A DNA stretch of 64,000 nt from Marispirochaeta sp964554875 (GTDB taxonomy: Bacteria > Spirochaetota > Spirochaetia > JC444 > Marispirochaetaceae), in contig CAZKQJ010000016.1 of assembly GCA_964554875.1 (NCBI GenBank), positions 1 through 64,000 on the forward strand, written 5' to 3'. Under the pieces are notes generated by a model that saw nothing but the letters and a program-made list of their open reading frames with translations, searched no databases and was not told where the DNA came from. Each line of letters starts with the position of its first letter. Within the stretch, counting starts at the first letter, position 1. Of this stretch, positions 27,142 through 36,281 are shown one piece after another. Position numbers and translations under genes: made by a program.

Positions 27142-28293
27142 ATGAATTCCTTTATAAATTACGGGCGTCAGTGGATAGATGACAACGATGTGGACGAAGT
27201 CATAAAAGCACTTAAATCGGATTACCTGACGCAGGGGCCGGCGGTCGAAGTATTTGAAGATACTATCTGTGAGTATACAGGTGCCAAGCATTGTGTAGCC
27301 GTATCCAATGCTACCGCAGGGTTACACCTCGCAGTCCGTGCCTTGGGCATAGAAAAAGATTCTGAAGGTATAACGTCGCCAAATACATTTGTCGCCAGTT
27401 CCAATGCCCTTATTTACAATGAACTGAAGCCCGTATTTGCTGATATTGATGCTGCTACCTATAATATTGATCCCTTTAAAATCAAAGAAAAAATAAGTGA
27501 GAAAACAAAAGTTATTATTCCTGTTCATTTTGCAGGGCGCCCATGTGATATGGCAGCTATACGTAAACTAACAGAAGAAAACAAAATCCATATTATCGAA
27601 GACGCTGCACATGCTATAGGGTCGGTGTATGAAAACGGAAAGAAAGTAGGGTCCTGTGTTTACAGCGATATGACAGTCTTTTCCTTTCATCCTGTCAAGA
27701 CTATTACAACAGGAGAGGGCGGTGCGGTAACCACCAATGACAGGGACTTGTATGAAAAACTGAAAATGCTCAGATCCCACGGAATAACCAGGGATGCATC
27801 ATATTTAACATCAAATCCTGGCCCCTGGTATTATGAAATGCACGAGCTTGGGTTTAATTACAGAATGACGGATATTCAGGCAGCTCTGGGTACAGCACAG
27901 ATGAAAAAACTTGAGAGCTTCAAGGCGCGCCGCAGTTATATCATTCAGCGCTACAATGAAGCATTTTCTTCACTTGATCATCTTCAAACCCCGCTTGCAG
28001 ATGACGGCAACAGTTGTTTTCATCTGTATGTAGTAAAGATTGATTTTAAAAGACTGGGGAAATCCCGGAAGAGCGTAATGGAAGCGCTTCGTTCAAAGAA
28101 AATAGGCACCCAGGTACATTATATTCCTGTTCATACGCAGCCGTATTATTCTAAGGAATACAGATATACATATGGGGATTACCCGGAATCTGAGAAATAT
28201 TACGAATCGGCGCTTTCGTTGCCTCTTTATCCGTCAATGACTGATGCCGACATTGAACGGGTTATATCTTCTATTAAAGAATTATTCGTATGA
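27142..28293 (+). CDS. pseC: UDP-4-amino-4,6-dideoxy-N-acetyl-L-altrosamine transaminase, PseC
   Basis: A DegT-fold PLP aminotransferase (383 residues from the chosen start) with the PseC-type N-terminus INYGRQWIDDNDVDEV. It aminates the 4-keto sugar made by PseB. VSNATAGLHLAVRALG binds the cofactor phosphate, IIEDAAHAIGS the pyridine ring, and FSFHPVKTITTGEGG holds the catalytic lysine. The ATG at 27142 follows pseB by 4 nt; a GTG at 27127 would overlap it. The next gene starts within the stop codon (ATGA). Confidence 0.95.
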   Translation: MNSFINYGRQWIDDNDVDEVIKALKSDYLTQGPAVEVFEDTICEYTGAKHCVAVSNATAGLHLAVRALGIEKDSEGITSPNTFVASSNALIYNELKPVFADIDAATYNIDPFKIKEKISEKTKVIIPVHFAGRPCDMAAIRKLTEENKIHIIEDAAHAIGSVYENGKKVGSCVYSDMTVFSFHPVKTITTGEGGAVTTNDRDLYEKLKMLRSHGITRDASYLTSNPGPWYYEMHELGFNYRMTDIQAALGTAQMKKLESFKARRSYIIQRYNEAFSSLDHLQTPLADDGNSCFHLYVVKIDFKRLGKSRKSVMEALRSKKIGTQVHYIPVHTQPYYSKEYRYTYGDYPESEKYYESALSLPLYPSMTDADIERVISSIKELFV

Positions 28294-28976
28294 ACAGGAT
28301 CGCTATTATTCCTGCACGTGGCGGGAGTAAAAGAATACCCGGTAAGAACATTCGAAACTTTCTTGGAAAACCGATAATTGCTTATTCAATAGAAGCAGCC
28401 CGTGGGTGTGGTCTTTTTGATGAGATTATGGTTTCAACCGACAGTCGTGAGATTGCAGATGTGGCAATATCCTACGGTGCATCCGTTCCATTTTATCGTT
28501 CCAGGGAAAATTCCGACGATTATGCGCCTCTTGCGAGTGTTCTTTTGGAAGTTCTGACACAATATCGACAGCAGAATAAAGAGTGGGAAAATATCTGCTG
28601 CATTTTGCCGACTGCTCCTTTCGTAAGGAGTCATGATCTGCTAAATGCCTGGAGTATAATGGAAAAGACCGGGGCCAATGGTATTGTCTCGGTTTGCCGT
28701 TTCTCGTATCCGGTTCAGCGTGCTCTGAAGATAAAAGAGGACCGTATTTTTATGGCCGAGCCTGAATATGCTTTTACACGCAGTCAGGACCTCGAGTCGA
28801 TGTATCATGATGCAGGTCAGTTTTATTTTATAAATGGTAAAACCCTGGAGGAAGAAAAAACCCTTTTCTGTTCTTCCGTTGCAGGATTTGAGATTGAAGA
28901 GCTCAGAGTGCAGGATATTGATTCTGAGTCTGACTGGAAGTTGGCAGAAATTAAATATTCCTTTTTGAGTCAATGA
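28290..28976 (+). CDS. pseF: pseudaminic acid cytidylyltransferase, PseF
   Basis: A CMP-sugar synthetase of 228 residues that activates pseudaminic acid with CTP, the last step of the pathway. IIPARGGSKRIPGKNIRNF at the N-terminus is the CTP-binding signature; ILPTAPFVRSHDL and QDLESMYHDAGQFYF follow in family order. It overlaps both neighbours by 4 nt (ATGA). It lacks the HAD domain found in the second CMP-synthetase at 35097, consistent with the unphosphorylated product of PseI. Confidence 0.95.
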   Translation: MNRIAIIPARGGSKRIPGKNIRNFLGKPIIAYSIEAARGCGLFDEIMVSTDSREIADVAISYGASVPFYRSRENSDDYAPLASVLLEVLTQYRQQNKEWENICCILPTAPFVRSHDLLNAWSIMEKTGANGIVSVCRFSYPVQRALKIKEDRIFMAEPEYAFTRSQDLESMYHDAGQFYFINGKTLEEEKTLFCSSVAGFEIEELRVQDIDSESDWKLAEIKYSFLSQ

Positions 28977-29980
28977 AAAACAGAGTCAGGTTGTTTACTG
29001 TTGCCGATCCGGAAATCGGACTCGGACATCTTTTCAGGTGTGATGCCCTTGCATTCGCGTTTGTCCAGCAAAACATACCTGCTGAACTGGTTGTAGGCTG
29101 TAAAGCCGGAATCGATTGGGTCCGGGAAAAACCCTTGTATTCTTCCTGGAGGTTGAGAAACTGGACTAATGATGCAGATTGCATAGAGAAAGAACTGGAG
29201 GATTGTGAAATCCCTGTTTTTGATGCATACAGAGTTGAAAAGTTTGTTTGGGATGCCGTGCGGAATTCCAACAGAGAGGTTGTAGTATTCGACGACTACG
29301 GTGAAAAACCGTATTTTAAGGGAATTCTGATTAATGGTAGTCCAGGAGCTGACCTGGTCGGTTATAAGGATTTACCTGACCGGCAATTACTGCTGGGGCC
29401 TTTGTATCAGGTGTTGAGGCCGCCTTTCTGGGAAAAGACTCATCGAATAATTAGAAGAAAAGTTGAATCAGTCGGAATTATGCTTGGTGGAACTGATCAT
29501 AGGGGACTGTTTCCAGCGATTATTAAAACCGTGAGGAATATGCTGCCGTATGATGTAGTGATTTATGTGATTGGTAATAATGAAGGAATGTCAGTTTTAG
29601 ACAATGTTAATTTCACTGGTTTATTAGATTCCGCAAGCGTTAAAGTCTTATTTGATAAACTTGATTTACTTTTCACTGCAGCAGGGCAAACTTCAGCTGA
29701 AGCAGTTTCATGTGCATTACCTGTGATTGTCTTTACTACAGCACAGAACCAGATTACTAATTTCAATGGATTACTTAAACGAAACCTTGGAATTGATGGG
29801 AGCGTTTTATTACAACGAAGACTAATAGATAAAAAAAAATTAGCTAAAATAATGCTGGCAATTAGTGACTATTCTATCCGTAAAGAGATCAGCGAAAGGG
29901 AAGCTGGTTTGGATATGGAAATGTCTACAAAAAGATTAACAATACGAGTAAAAGAAATTTTTTCAAGGTCGGCTCTATGA
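28973..29980 (+). CDS. pseG: UDP-2,4-diacetamido-2,4,6-trideoxy-L-altropyranose hydrolase, PseG
   Basis: A GT-B-fold hydrolase (335 residues) that removes UDP from the acetylated Pse precursor. TVADPEIGLGHLFRCDALA matches the GxGHxxRC segment with the catalytic His, and VGIMLGGTDHRG plus FTAAGQTSAEAVSCALP form the UDP-binding half. Nine consecutive A residues (29831-29839) fall within a KKK codon run. Overlaps pseF and the pseH-pseI fusion gene by 4 nt each. Confidence 0.93.
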   Translation: MKNRVRLFTVADPEIGLGHLFRCDALAFAFVQQNIPAELVVGCKAGIDWVREKPLYSSWRLRNWTNDADCIEKELEDCEIPVFDAYRVEKFVWDAVRNSNREVVVFDDYGEKPYFKGILINGSPGADLVGYKDLPDRQLLLGPLYQVLRPPFWEKTHRIIRRKVESVGIMLGGTDHRGLFPAIIKTVRNMLPYDVVIYVIGNNEGMSVLDNVNFTGLLDSASVKVLFDKLDLLFTAAGQTSAEAVSCALPVIVFTTAQNQITNFNGLLKRNLGIDGSVLLQRRLIDKKKLAKIMLAISDYSIRKEISEREAGLDMEMSTKRLTIRVKEIFSRSAL

Positions 29981-31437
29981 TTAACTGTATCCCATATCAA
30001 TATCTTGATGTTGAATCGAGTAAAAAGGTTCTTTCCTGGCGTAACCATGAAGGCGTAAGAATGTGGATGAAAAATTCTGCTAAGATAACCTACCCGGAAC
30101 ATGAAGAATTTGTTAATTCGTTAAAAAACAGAAAAGACAGTCTGTATTATCTTGTCTATGAAGATGGTGAAGCAATTGGAACTATAAATTTAACTCGTCG
30201 GGATAAAGAAACTGCTGAAGGAGGGCTACTAAAAAATCCGGATATATCAAATAAGGTTGGCCAGCAGTTAATTGAGTGTCTTGAGAGAGAAGCTGTGAAG
30301 AATGGATATAACTCCATCATTCTGGAAGTTCAAGAGCAAAATAATAGGGCTGTTCAATTGTATGAAAAAATGGGTTACCAGAATATTAAAAGTTCGGAAG
30401 AATATGCTGTCTACAAAAAAAATAACATTCGTTTAACAATTGTAGTTGCTGAACTTTCGGCGAACCATTCAAAAGATATTGATATCGCAAAGAAATCGAT
30501 CCATGAAGCAGCAATATCCGGGGCTGACGCAGTTAAAATACAAACCTATACAGCAGATACATTAACTATTGATAGCGACAATAAATACTTCAAAATTAAT
30601 CAGGGGACTCTCTGGGATGGAAGAACTCTTTATGATCTATATAAGGAGGCATACACACCCTGGGAGTGGCATGAAGAATTACGCGATCTTGCAGAATCCC
30701 TGGGAATGCTGTTCTTTTCAACACCTTTTGATAAAAGCGCGGTAGATTTTCTCGAACAAAAACGGGTTCCTCTTTATAAGATTGCATCCTTCGAAATCAC
30801 TGATATACCTCTTATAGAGTATACCGCTTCAAAAGGAAAGCCGATGATTATTTCTACCGGAATTGCGGATGCTGGAGATATTCAGCTTGCGGTTGATGCC
30901 TGCAGAAAAGTCGGAAATAAAGATATTACTCTTTTGCAGTGCACTTCAAGTTATCCTGCACCGGTGGAAGAGGCGAATTTACGTATGATTCCCAGTCTGG
31001 CGGAGACATTTGGGGTTAAATCCGGGTTGTCTGACCACACCATGGGGTCAGCGGTTTCTGTGGCGGCTGTAGCACTGGGTGCTTCCATGATTGAGAAACA
31101 TTTTATCCTTGATAGAAGTATGGGAGGGCCGGATGCAGCCTTTTCTATGGAACCAGAGGAATTTAAAAGAATGGTAGACGATATAAGAACAGTTGAGAAA
31201 GCCCTGGGAAACGTTGATTATTCGTTGACTGCGAGAAAGAAAAAGAGCCGGAAATTTTCTCGCAGCCTTTTTGCGGTGGAGGATATACCTGCCGGCAGTA
31301 CTATAACAGAAAGGAATGTGCGTTCGATTCGACCCGGAGACGGAATGCATCCGAAATATTTATCAGAGATATTAGGAAAAACCGCTGCCAAGGATATAAA
31401 ACGAGCACATCCGATCGATTTCAGCAGTATAAGTTAA
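29977..31437 (+). CDS. pseI: fused PseH-type N-acetyltransferase and PseI pseudaminic acid synthase
   Basis: 486 residues joining two pathway steps that are usually separate proteins. Residues 1 to about 148 form a GNAT acetyltransferase: LSWRNHEGVRMWM, then YLVYEDGEAIGTINL and VQEQNNRAVQLYEKMGY. This matches PseH, which acetylates the 4-amino group. From about 152, IVVAELSANHSKDID opens the NeuB-type PseI barrel (SGLSDHTMGSAVSVAAVALG, IEKHFILDRSMGGPD), and the C-terminal SAF/antifreeze-like domain starts near 422 (RSLFAVEDIPAGSTI). PseI condenses the sugar with phosphoenolpyruvate. No stop or frameshift lies at the junction. In pathway order PseG acts between the two steps. Confidence 0.9.
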   Translation: MINCIPYQYLDVESSKKVLSWRNHEGVRMWMKNSAKITYPEHEEFVNSLKNRKDSLYYLVYEDGEAIGTINLTRRDKETAEGGLLKNPDISNKVGQQLIECLEREAVKNGYNSIILEVQEQNNRAVQLYEKMGYQNIKSSEEYAVYKKNNIRLTIVVAELSANHSKDIDIAKKSIHEAAISGADAVKIQTYTADTLTIDSDNKYFKINQGTLWDGRTLYDLYKEAYTPWEWHEELRDLAESLGMLFFSTPFDKSAVDFLEQKRVPLYKIASFEITDIPLIEYTASKGKPMIISTGIADAGDIQLAVDACRKVGNKDITLLQCTSSYPAPVEEANLRMIPSLAETFGVKSGLSDHTMGSAVSVAAVALGASMIEKHFILDRSMGGPDAAFSMEPEEFKRMVDDIRTVEKALGNVDYSLTARKKKSRKFSRSLFAVEDIPAGSTITERNVRSIRPGDGMHPKYLSEILGKTAAKDIKRAHPIDFSSIS

Positions 31438-31484
31438 GAGTTGAAAAAATGTGTACAGCACTTCTGTAAATTGAAAGGTGATGC

Positions 31485-32726
31485 ATGAAGAAGTATTTGT
31501 GTAGCGTGATCGCAAAGATGTTCGGTCCAAGCGTGGTCGCAAGGACGCTGTTCTATTTGGAACTTGTTGGCCAGATTGATTCTGACAAAGTGAATGTCCT
31601 GGTCCATTCCAGGAGTATTTTTTCAAAGGATATCCAAAAGCTGAGGAACTCGAAAGAACTAAATTATATTGTCCTTTCCAACGGATTATTATCTGCTGTA
31701 CAAGGTGTATGGCTGCCGAAAACCGCCCAGGAACAGACCTTCTACTATAAAAATTTACCTTCCCATTCAGATGAGTGGGCTCTGTGCAACACATTTGCTG
31801 AAGAATTACTTCGTTTGATATCTGAAAGATGCGATTTAAAGGGTGTACTATCGGCCAATTTTGATTATTGGCAGGATGCTGGCTTTCGTCATGTTTGTGA
31901 GAGAACTGCTTATTCCTTTATGGTGCTACGTCGTGAGAACGAAGTTACTAAAAAAGCGGTCAATATGTCCCTGGACCGATATCGGAATGTAGAAATTGGT
32001 ATTATCGATTTGGCGATGGTCTTCAGTGATTCAGCAAAATTTATGATGGAGACAATCAATTCTGATAAACTAAAATTTGAAAAGATCGTGGTTACTGGTT
32101 CGCCGCGGCTTGATTGCGATCAGGATTTTAACTCTGTTAACGAAAACGTAACCAAGACAGATATTGTTTTTTTTACCTATTTGAACGGAAACTATTGTGA
32201 AGATCCTCGTAATTTTTGGGAAGTCGTCAAGACAGTTTATGAAATAACTCAGAAAAATAAAAAAAATCTAGTTATAAAATGTAAAAATAAAAGCGATAAA
32301 AAAAAGCTGAAAAAGCAATTCTCTGAGTACTTGCTTGATCCCAAATCAGTGGCATGGTCAATAAACGGTACAACTTCACAGTTAACATCAAAAGCAATTT
32401 GTGCCATAGCATTTAATTCTACGGTTCTTGTAGAGTTGCTCTCCATGCCGATTCCCTTGGTTGTTCCATTTGTATATATAAACGACGAGGAGAAAAATGA
32501 TGTCATTCTTCATGAGGCAAAAAAGGCTGAAGATTCCGGTCTTTTCCATGTAGAAAACATCAATAAGCTGAAAGTAATTTTAGAAAAAATATTTCAAAAC
32601 AGAAATAAATACAACTTTAATGATGATTTAAGATTGAAATTGCTCGATAAGTATGTTGGCTGGAATCCCGGAAAACCCTCGTATCTGCGTGTAGAAAAGG
32701 CTATTTTGAGTCATAGGAAAAATTAA
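31485..32726 (+). CDS. GT-B-like surface carbohydrate biosynthesis protein
   Basis: A 413-residue protein resembling the capsule/teichoic-type transferases (CDP-glycerol glycerophosphotransferase superfamily and TIGR04396-type surface carbohydrate proteins). IVVTGSPRLDCDQDF near 203-217 starts the C-terminal nucleotide-binding half, and AFNSTVLVELLSMPIPLVVPF near 309-329 corresponds to the conserved NST...E...P stretch of that half. The site AAAGGTGATG precedes the ATG. Its position after pseI and before neuB makes it a candidate nonulosonate or capsule transferase. The donor is not known. Confidence 0.65.
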   Translation: MKKYLCSVIAKMFGPSVVARTLFYLELVGQIDSDKVNVLVHSRSIFSKDIQKLRNSKELNYIVLSNGLLSAVQGVWLPKTAQEQTFYYKNLPSHSDEWALCNTFAEELLRLISERCDLKGVLSANFDYWQDAGFRHVCERTAYSFMVLRRENEVTKKAVNMSLDRYRNVEIGIIDLAMVFSDSAKFMMETINSDKLKFEKIVVTGSPRLDCDQDFNSVNENVTKTDIVFFTYLNGNYCEDPRNFWEVVKTVYEITQKNKKNLVIKCKNKSDKKKLKKQFSEYLLDPKSVAWSINGTTSQLTSKAICAIAFNSTVLVELLSMPIPLVVPFVYINDEEKNDVILHEAKKAEDSGLFHVENINKLKVILEKIFQNRNKYNFNDDLRLKLLDKYVGWNPGKPSYLRVEKAILSHRKN

Positions 32727-34231
32727 TGTTTAAAGCTCTGTACGCAGTATCAAGAATCCCCGAATGGAAGGATGTATCACTGCGGTTGTCTGAAAAGTTT
32801 TCCATTCAGCCTGTATACTGGATCTGCTCTTCTGCATTTAGGAATGATATTGAATCAACATATCGAGGCATTATTTATCATGAGACTGTGGATGCAAACC
32901 GGGGGATATTTCCGGAAGGGGTAATGGTAAAGAACTTTTTATGGAAAAACACAATCCTTGAATATGCTGAATTGGAAAGAGAGTTCTATGTGCTGCTTAA
33001 CCGGCATGATATAGATGGGTCATTTAGCTATGAAGACAGGAAAAGATTATATTACAGTCAGCTTAACTACTGGCTGAACGTAATCCATAACATGAAAATA
33101 GATGTTCTTGTTCTTTCTGAAACCCCCCATGCGATTTCTCATTTTGTTCTTTACACCATATGTAAAAAGCTAAATATCCGAACTCTAATGCTGTCTCTGA
33201 CTACTTTACCGGGAACCCTTTATGTAAAGGAATCTTTTTCTGATGTTCCAATTATACCTGTTAATAAAAAGGACACTGAAAAGTTGAACCAGGTAATGTC
33301 TGTCAACATAAATAAAATACTGAACACTAATGAATCTCCCTGGTACATGATTAAGCAGCGAAAGTTGTTTGTCCGGGCGGGCCTCACAATCAGACTCCAG
33401 GCGCTTTTGTCATTATTTCCTTTTCTACTAGAGAAAGTTCGTATTCTGCCCAGAAAACCTTACAATGAATTCTATAAAAAAAGAGGGAAGACGTTTGAAG
33501 AATCAGATTATACTCGCAGTGAGTTTGCTCTTAAACGTATGGAACTTCGGAAACGACAGTACAGACTGCGGCAATCCTACAGGGCCCTCTGTGAGACCCC
33601 GGATCTGAATAAGCCGTATCTTTATTTCCCGCTCCATTTTCAGCCGGAGCGTTCCTCCTGCCCCGAAGGTTCTGTATATGCAGATCAACAGTTAGTAATA
33701 CAGATGATTGCAGATAAATTGCCGGACGACACATATTTATATGTAAAAGAACATCCATCGCAATTCCTGATGACCCGTGGGGCCCTTGGCAGGACGCAAT
33801 ATTTTTATGAAGATGTTAAGAAACTGCCGCGGGTTGCACTTGTGGACGATACGTTTTCTTCCCGGCGGTTGATTGAGAATTCACTATCAGTAGTAACCTT
33901 GACAGGTACGGCCGGCATGGAGGCTTTGTTCTGTGCAAGACCAGCTTTGGTTTTTGGTTATGCGTGGTACAGGAAAATCCCGGGTGTGTTTTATATTGAA
34001 GACCCTCAGGAGCTGGAGTCTGCTCTTGCCCGAATAAAAAGCGGTTTTACGGTAGATACAGATACGGTCCTGAATTACCTTGAGCAGTATAAATCGTGTT
34101 TTTTTGCCGGATATGTAACTCGATGGTCCATGAACTCTGTTTCAATCAGTTATGAGGAAAATGTCAATGCGCTGTATCAGGGTATTGCGTCTATTCTATT
34201 GTATCTCGGTTATAAGGAGAATCTGAAATAA
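32726..34231 (+). CDS. capsule polysaccharide biosynthesis protein (KpsS/LipB-like GT-B)
   Basis: A 501-residue protein whose second half matches the Capsule_synth family: LYFPLHFQPERSSCPEG near 298-314, LYVKEHPSQFLM near 338-349, then TLTGTAGMEALFCARPALVFG near 391-411. In KpsS/KpsC these residues form the CMP-Kdo site, and related proteins may use other CMP-nonulosonates. That fits the flanking CMP-Pse and CMP-nonulosonate genes. It starts at the last base of the preceding gene and ends at the first base of neuB. Confidence 0.8.
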   Translation: MFKALYAVSRIPEWKDVSLRLSEKFSIQPVYWICSSAFRNDIESTYRGIIYHETVDANRGIFPEGVMVKNFLWKNTILEYAELEREFYVLLNRHDIDGSFSYEDRKRLYYSQLNYWLNVIHNMKIDVLVLSETPHAISHFVLYTICKKLNIRTLMLSLTTLPGTLYVKESFSDVPIIPVNKKDTEKLNQVMSVNINKILNTNESPWYMIKQRKLFVRAGLTIRLQALLSLFPFLLEKVRILPRKPYNEFYKKRGKTFEESDYTRSEFALKRMELRKRQYRLRQSYRALCETPDLNKPYLYFPLHFQPERSSCPEGSVYADQQLVIQMIADKLPDDTYLYVKEHPSQFLMTRGALGRTQYFYEDVKKLPRVALVDDTFSSRRLIENSLSVVTLTGTAGMEALFCARPALVFGYAWYRKIPGVFYIEDPQELESALARIKSGFTVDTDTVLNYLEQYKSCFFAGYVTRWSMNSVSISYEENVNALYQGIASILLYLGYKENLK

Positions 34232-35112
34232 TGTATAGAAATACCTACTCCCCCCCCACCGTAATCGCCGAAATCGGTTGTAACCATAAGGGAGAAATGG
34301 ACATTGCCAAAGAACTGATCAAGATGGCCGCCATCTTCTGCAAGGCACCGGTGGCAAAGTTCCAGAAACGTACCCCCAGGGAGCTGTTGAGCGAGGAACA
34401 GTACAACGCTCCCCATCCCAACCCCATGCATGCCTACGGACAAACCTACGGTGCCCACCGAGAGTACCTGGAGCTTACTGTGGACCAGCATCGGGAACTG
34501 ATGGACTATTGTAACGAGTTCGGCGTTGTGTACAGCTCTTCCGTATGGGACATGACTTCCGCACGGGAGATTGCATCCCTTGATCCGAAACTGATCAAGG
34601 TGCCCTCCGCCATGAATAACTACACGGCAATGCTGGAATACCTCTGTGATGACTACGGCGGGCAGATCCATATCTCCACGGGTATGTCAACCACCGAAGA
34701 GGTCGACGATATGGTCGCCTTGTTCGAAAAAAAAGGACGCGCGAAGGACCTGGTCCTCTACGCCTGTACCTCCGGTTACCCGGTACCTTTCGAGGACGTC
34801 AAGCTTTTGGATATTCCGGACCTTATACAGCGCTACGGCGGACGTGTAGGGGACATCGGCTTCTCCGGGCATCATCTGGGTATCGCCATCGATGTGGCTG
34901 CCTATGCTCTGGGGGCAACGTGGATCGAGCGCCATTTTACCCTGGATCGTACCTGGAAGGGGACCGACCATGCAGCATCCCTGGAGCCCGACGGTCTCCG
35001 GCGGCTGGTTCGCGATCTGAATGCGACGTATAAGTCCATGGGGCGGAAGGACGGCGGCCTTCTGGACATCGAGGTAGAACAGCGGGAAAAACTCAAATGG
35101 AGGGCACGCTAG
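34231..35112 (+). CDS. neuB: NeuB-family nonulosonate synthase without SAF domain
   Basis: A sialic-acid-synthase barrel of 293 residues that condenses phosphoenolpyruvate with a hexosamine or mannose (phosphate). TVIAEIGCNHKGEMDIAKEL at the N-terminus, VPSAMNNYTAMLEYL in the middle and GFSGHHLGIAIDVAAYALGA near the end are family motifs. It lacks the C-terminal antifreeze-like domain of NeuB and PseI. The next gene couples a CMP-synthetase with a phosphatase, so the product is probably a 9-phosphate as in KDN or vertebrate-type sialic acid synthesis. A run of eight C (34250-34257) at codons 7-9 could allow slipped-strand frameshifting. Confidence 0.85.
   Translation: MYRNTYSPPTVIAEIGCNHKGEMDIAKELIKMAAIFCKAPVAKFQKRTPRELLSEEQYNAPHPNPMHAYGQTYGAHREYLELTVDQHRELMDYCNEFGVVYSSSVWDMTSAREIASLDPKLIKVPSAMNNYTAMLEYLCDDYGGQIHISTGMSTTEEVDDMVALFEKKGRAKDLVLYACTSGYPVPFEDVKLLDIPDLIQRYGGRVGDIGFSGHHLGIAIDVAAYALGATWIERHFTLDRTWKGTDHAASLEPDGLRRLVRDLNATYKSMGRKDGGLLDIEVEQREKLKWRAR
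34250..34257 (+). repeat. C8 homopolymer near the 5' end of neuB
   Basis: Eight consecutive C within codons 7-9 of neuB, coding SPP. Poly-C and poly-G tracts inside early codons are a known basis of phase-variable expression in capsule and sialic acid genes of other bacteria. In this assembly the tract keeps the gene in frame. Confidence 0.6.
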
Positions 35113-36281
35113 GCGTGGCTGTCGCGTTTATCCCGGTCCGGGGGGGGAGCAAGTCGATCCCCTTGAAGAACATAAAACCTTTCTGCGGAAAACCCCTTGT
35201 CTACTGGAACCTCGAGGCTCTTGAGCATGCCGACGGGGTTGATCGTGTTGTAGTTGCCACCGATTCCGACGCGATTGAACAGGCTGTTGCCGGTTTCGGA
35301 TTTTCGAAGTTGGAGGTCTACCGCAGGAAGGCCGCCAACGCAACGGATACAGCCTCTACCGAAGCGGTAATGCTGGAGTATCTCGAAGTCCATCCGCTGA
35401 AAAGTGAGGAGCTGTTCATTCTTGTGCAGGCCACCTCTCCTCTGACCCGCACGGAGGACTTTGCCTGTGCACTGGAGTACTTCCGGACTTCAGACTGCGA
35501 CAGTCTCCTCTCCTGCGTGCGTACAAAGCGTTTCTTCTGGCGGGAAGACGGTACTCCCCTCAACTATGATTACCGGAATCGCCCCCGCAGGCAGGATTTC
35601 GACGGACTTTTAATGGAGAACGGGGCCTTCTACATCAACCGTGCCGGCAATATCCTGCGGGACAAAAACCGGCTTTCCGGAAAGATCGCCGTGTATGAAA
35701 TGCCGGAATTTACCTCTGTGGAAATCGACGAGCCCGACGACTGGATCATCGCCGAGTCCGTAATGCACAGGCACTCTCCCGAACGGCTTTCAGAGGAAAA
35801 GCCGGAGCTTAAACTTTTTCTGAGCGACGTAGACGGCACCCTTACCGATGCGGGCATGTACTATGATCAGGACGGTGGAGAATGGAAAAAGTTCAACACC
35901 CACGACGGCAAGGGTTTCGAGCTGCTGCGCAGCAGGGGCATAAAAACCGGAATCCTGACCAGCGAAAACACGACGATCGTGGAACGCCGCGCCAACAAGC
36001 TTCAGGTGGATTTTCTGGTGCAGGATGTATCCGCCGGAGGTAAACTGAAAACAGCGGAAGAGCTCTGTAAAAAACTCGGGATCTCTCTCTCATCTGTCGC
36101 CTATATCGGGGATGATATAAACTGCGCGGAGCTCCTCGGGGCCGTGGGCTTTGCGGCCTGCCCGGCCGATGCGCTGCCTGCGGTAAAACGGATTCCCGGT
36201 ATCCGGGTACTTTCCCTTCCCGGTGGGCACGGCGCGGTGCGGGAGTTTATCGATCTGCTTCTGGACGGGACGGATGCGTAA
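35097..36281 (+). CDS. CMP-nonulosonate cytidylyltransferase fused to KdsC-like HAD phosphatase
   Basis: A 394-residue two-domain enzyme. Residues 1 to about 230 form the CTP-binding cytidylyltransferase (FIPVRGGSKSIPLKNIKPF, VQATSPLTRTEDF). From about 240 a HAD phosphatase follows, with nucleophile motif LSDVDGTLTD (D244, D246), GILTSEN and a late GDDINCAELLG acid motif. The same fusion occurs in vertebrate CMAS, and in Bacteroides KDN synthesis the two activities are adjacent. The likely role is removal of the 9-phosphate and activation with CTP. It overlaps neuB by 16 nt if ATG 35097 is used; GTG 35115 is an alternative. A run of eight G (35140-35147) lies in the RGGSK codons. Confidence 0.88.
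   Translation: MEGTLGVAVAFIPVRGGSKSIPLKNIKPFCGKPLVYWNLEALEHADGVDRVVVATDSDAIEQAVAGFGFSKLEVYRRKAANATDTASTEAVMLEYLEVHPLKSEELFILVQATSPLTRTEDFACALEYFRTSDCDSLLSCVRTKRFFWREDGTPLNYDYRNRPRRQDFDGLLMENGAFYINRAGNILRDKNRLSGKIAVYEMPEFTSVEIDEPDDWIIAESVMHRHSPERLSEEKPELKLFLSDVDGTLTDAGMYYDQDGGEWKKFNTHDGKGFELLRSRGIKTGILTSENTTIVERRANKLQVDFLVQDVSAGGKLKTAEELCKKLGISLSSVAYIGDDINCAELLGAVGFAACPADALPAVKRIPGIRVLSLPGGHGAVREFIDLLLDGTDA
35140..35147 (+). repeat. G8 homopolymer in the CTP-binding motif codons
   Basis: Eight consecutive G encode part of the conserved RGGSK motif near residue 15-18 of the cytidylyltransferase-HAD fusion. The equivalent codons in pseF (28290) use mixed bases, so the run is not forced by the protein motif. 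A slip would truncate the enzyme early. Confidence 0.6.

Noticed and set aside
29831..29839. A9 tracts in pseG and in fcl (19973-19981) as phase-variation switches
   Set aside because: They lie deep inside genes within lysine codons of an AT-rich region, where such runs are expected by composition.
36223..36273. Upstream GTG start for the GT-B-like gene
   Set aside because: It would overlap the preceding HAD-fusion gene by 59 nt and adds residues with no family resemblance; ATG 36274 is favoured.
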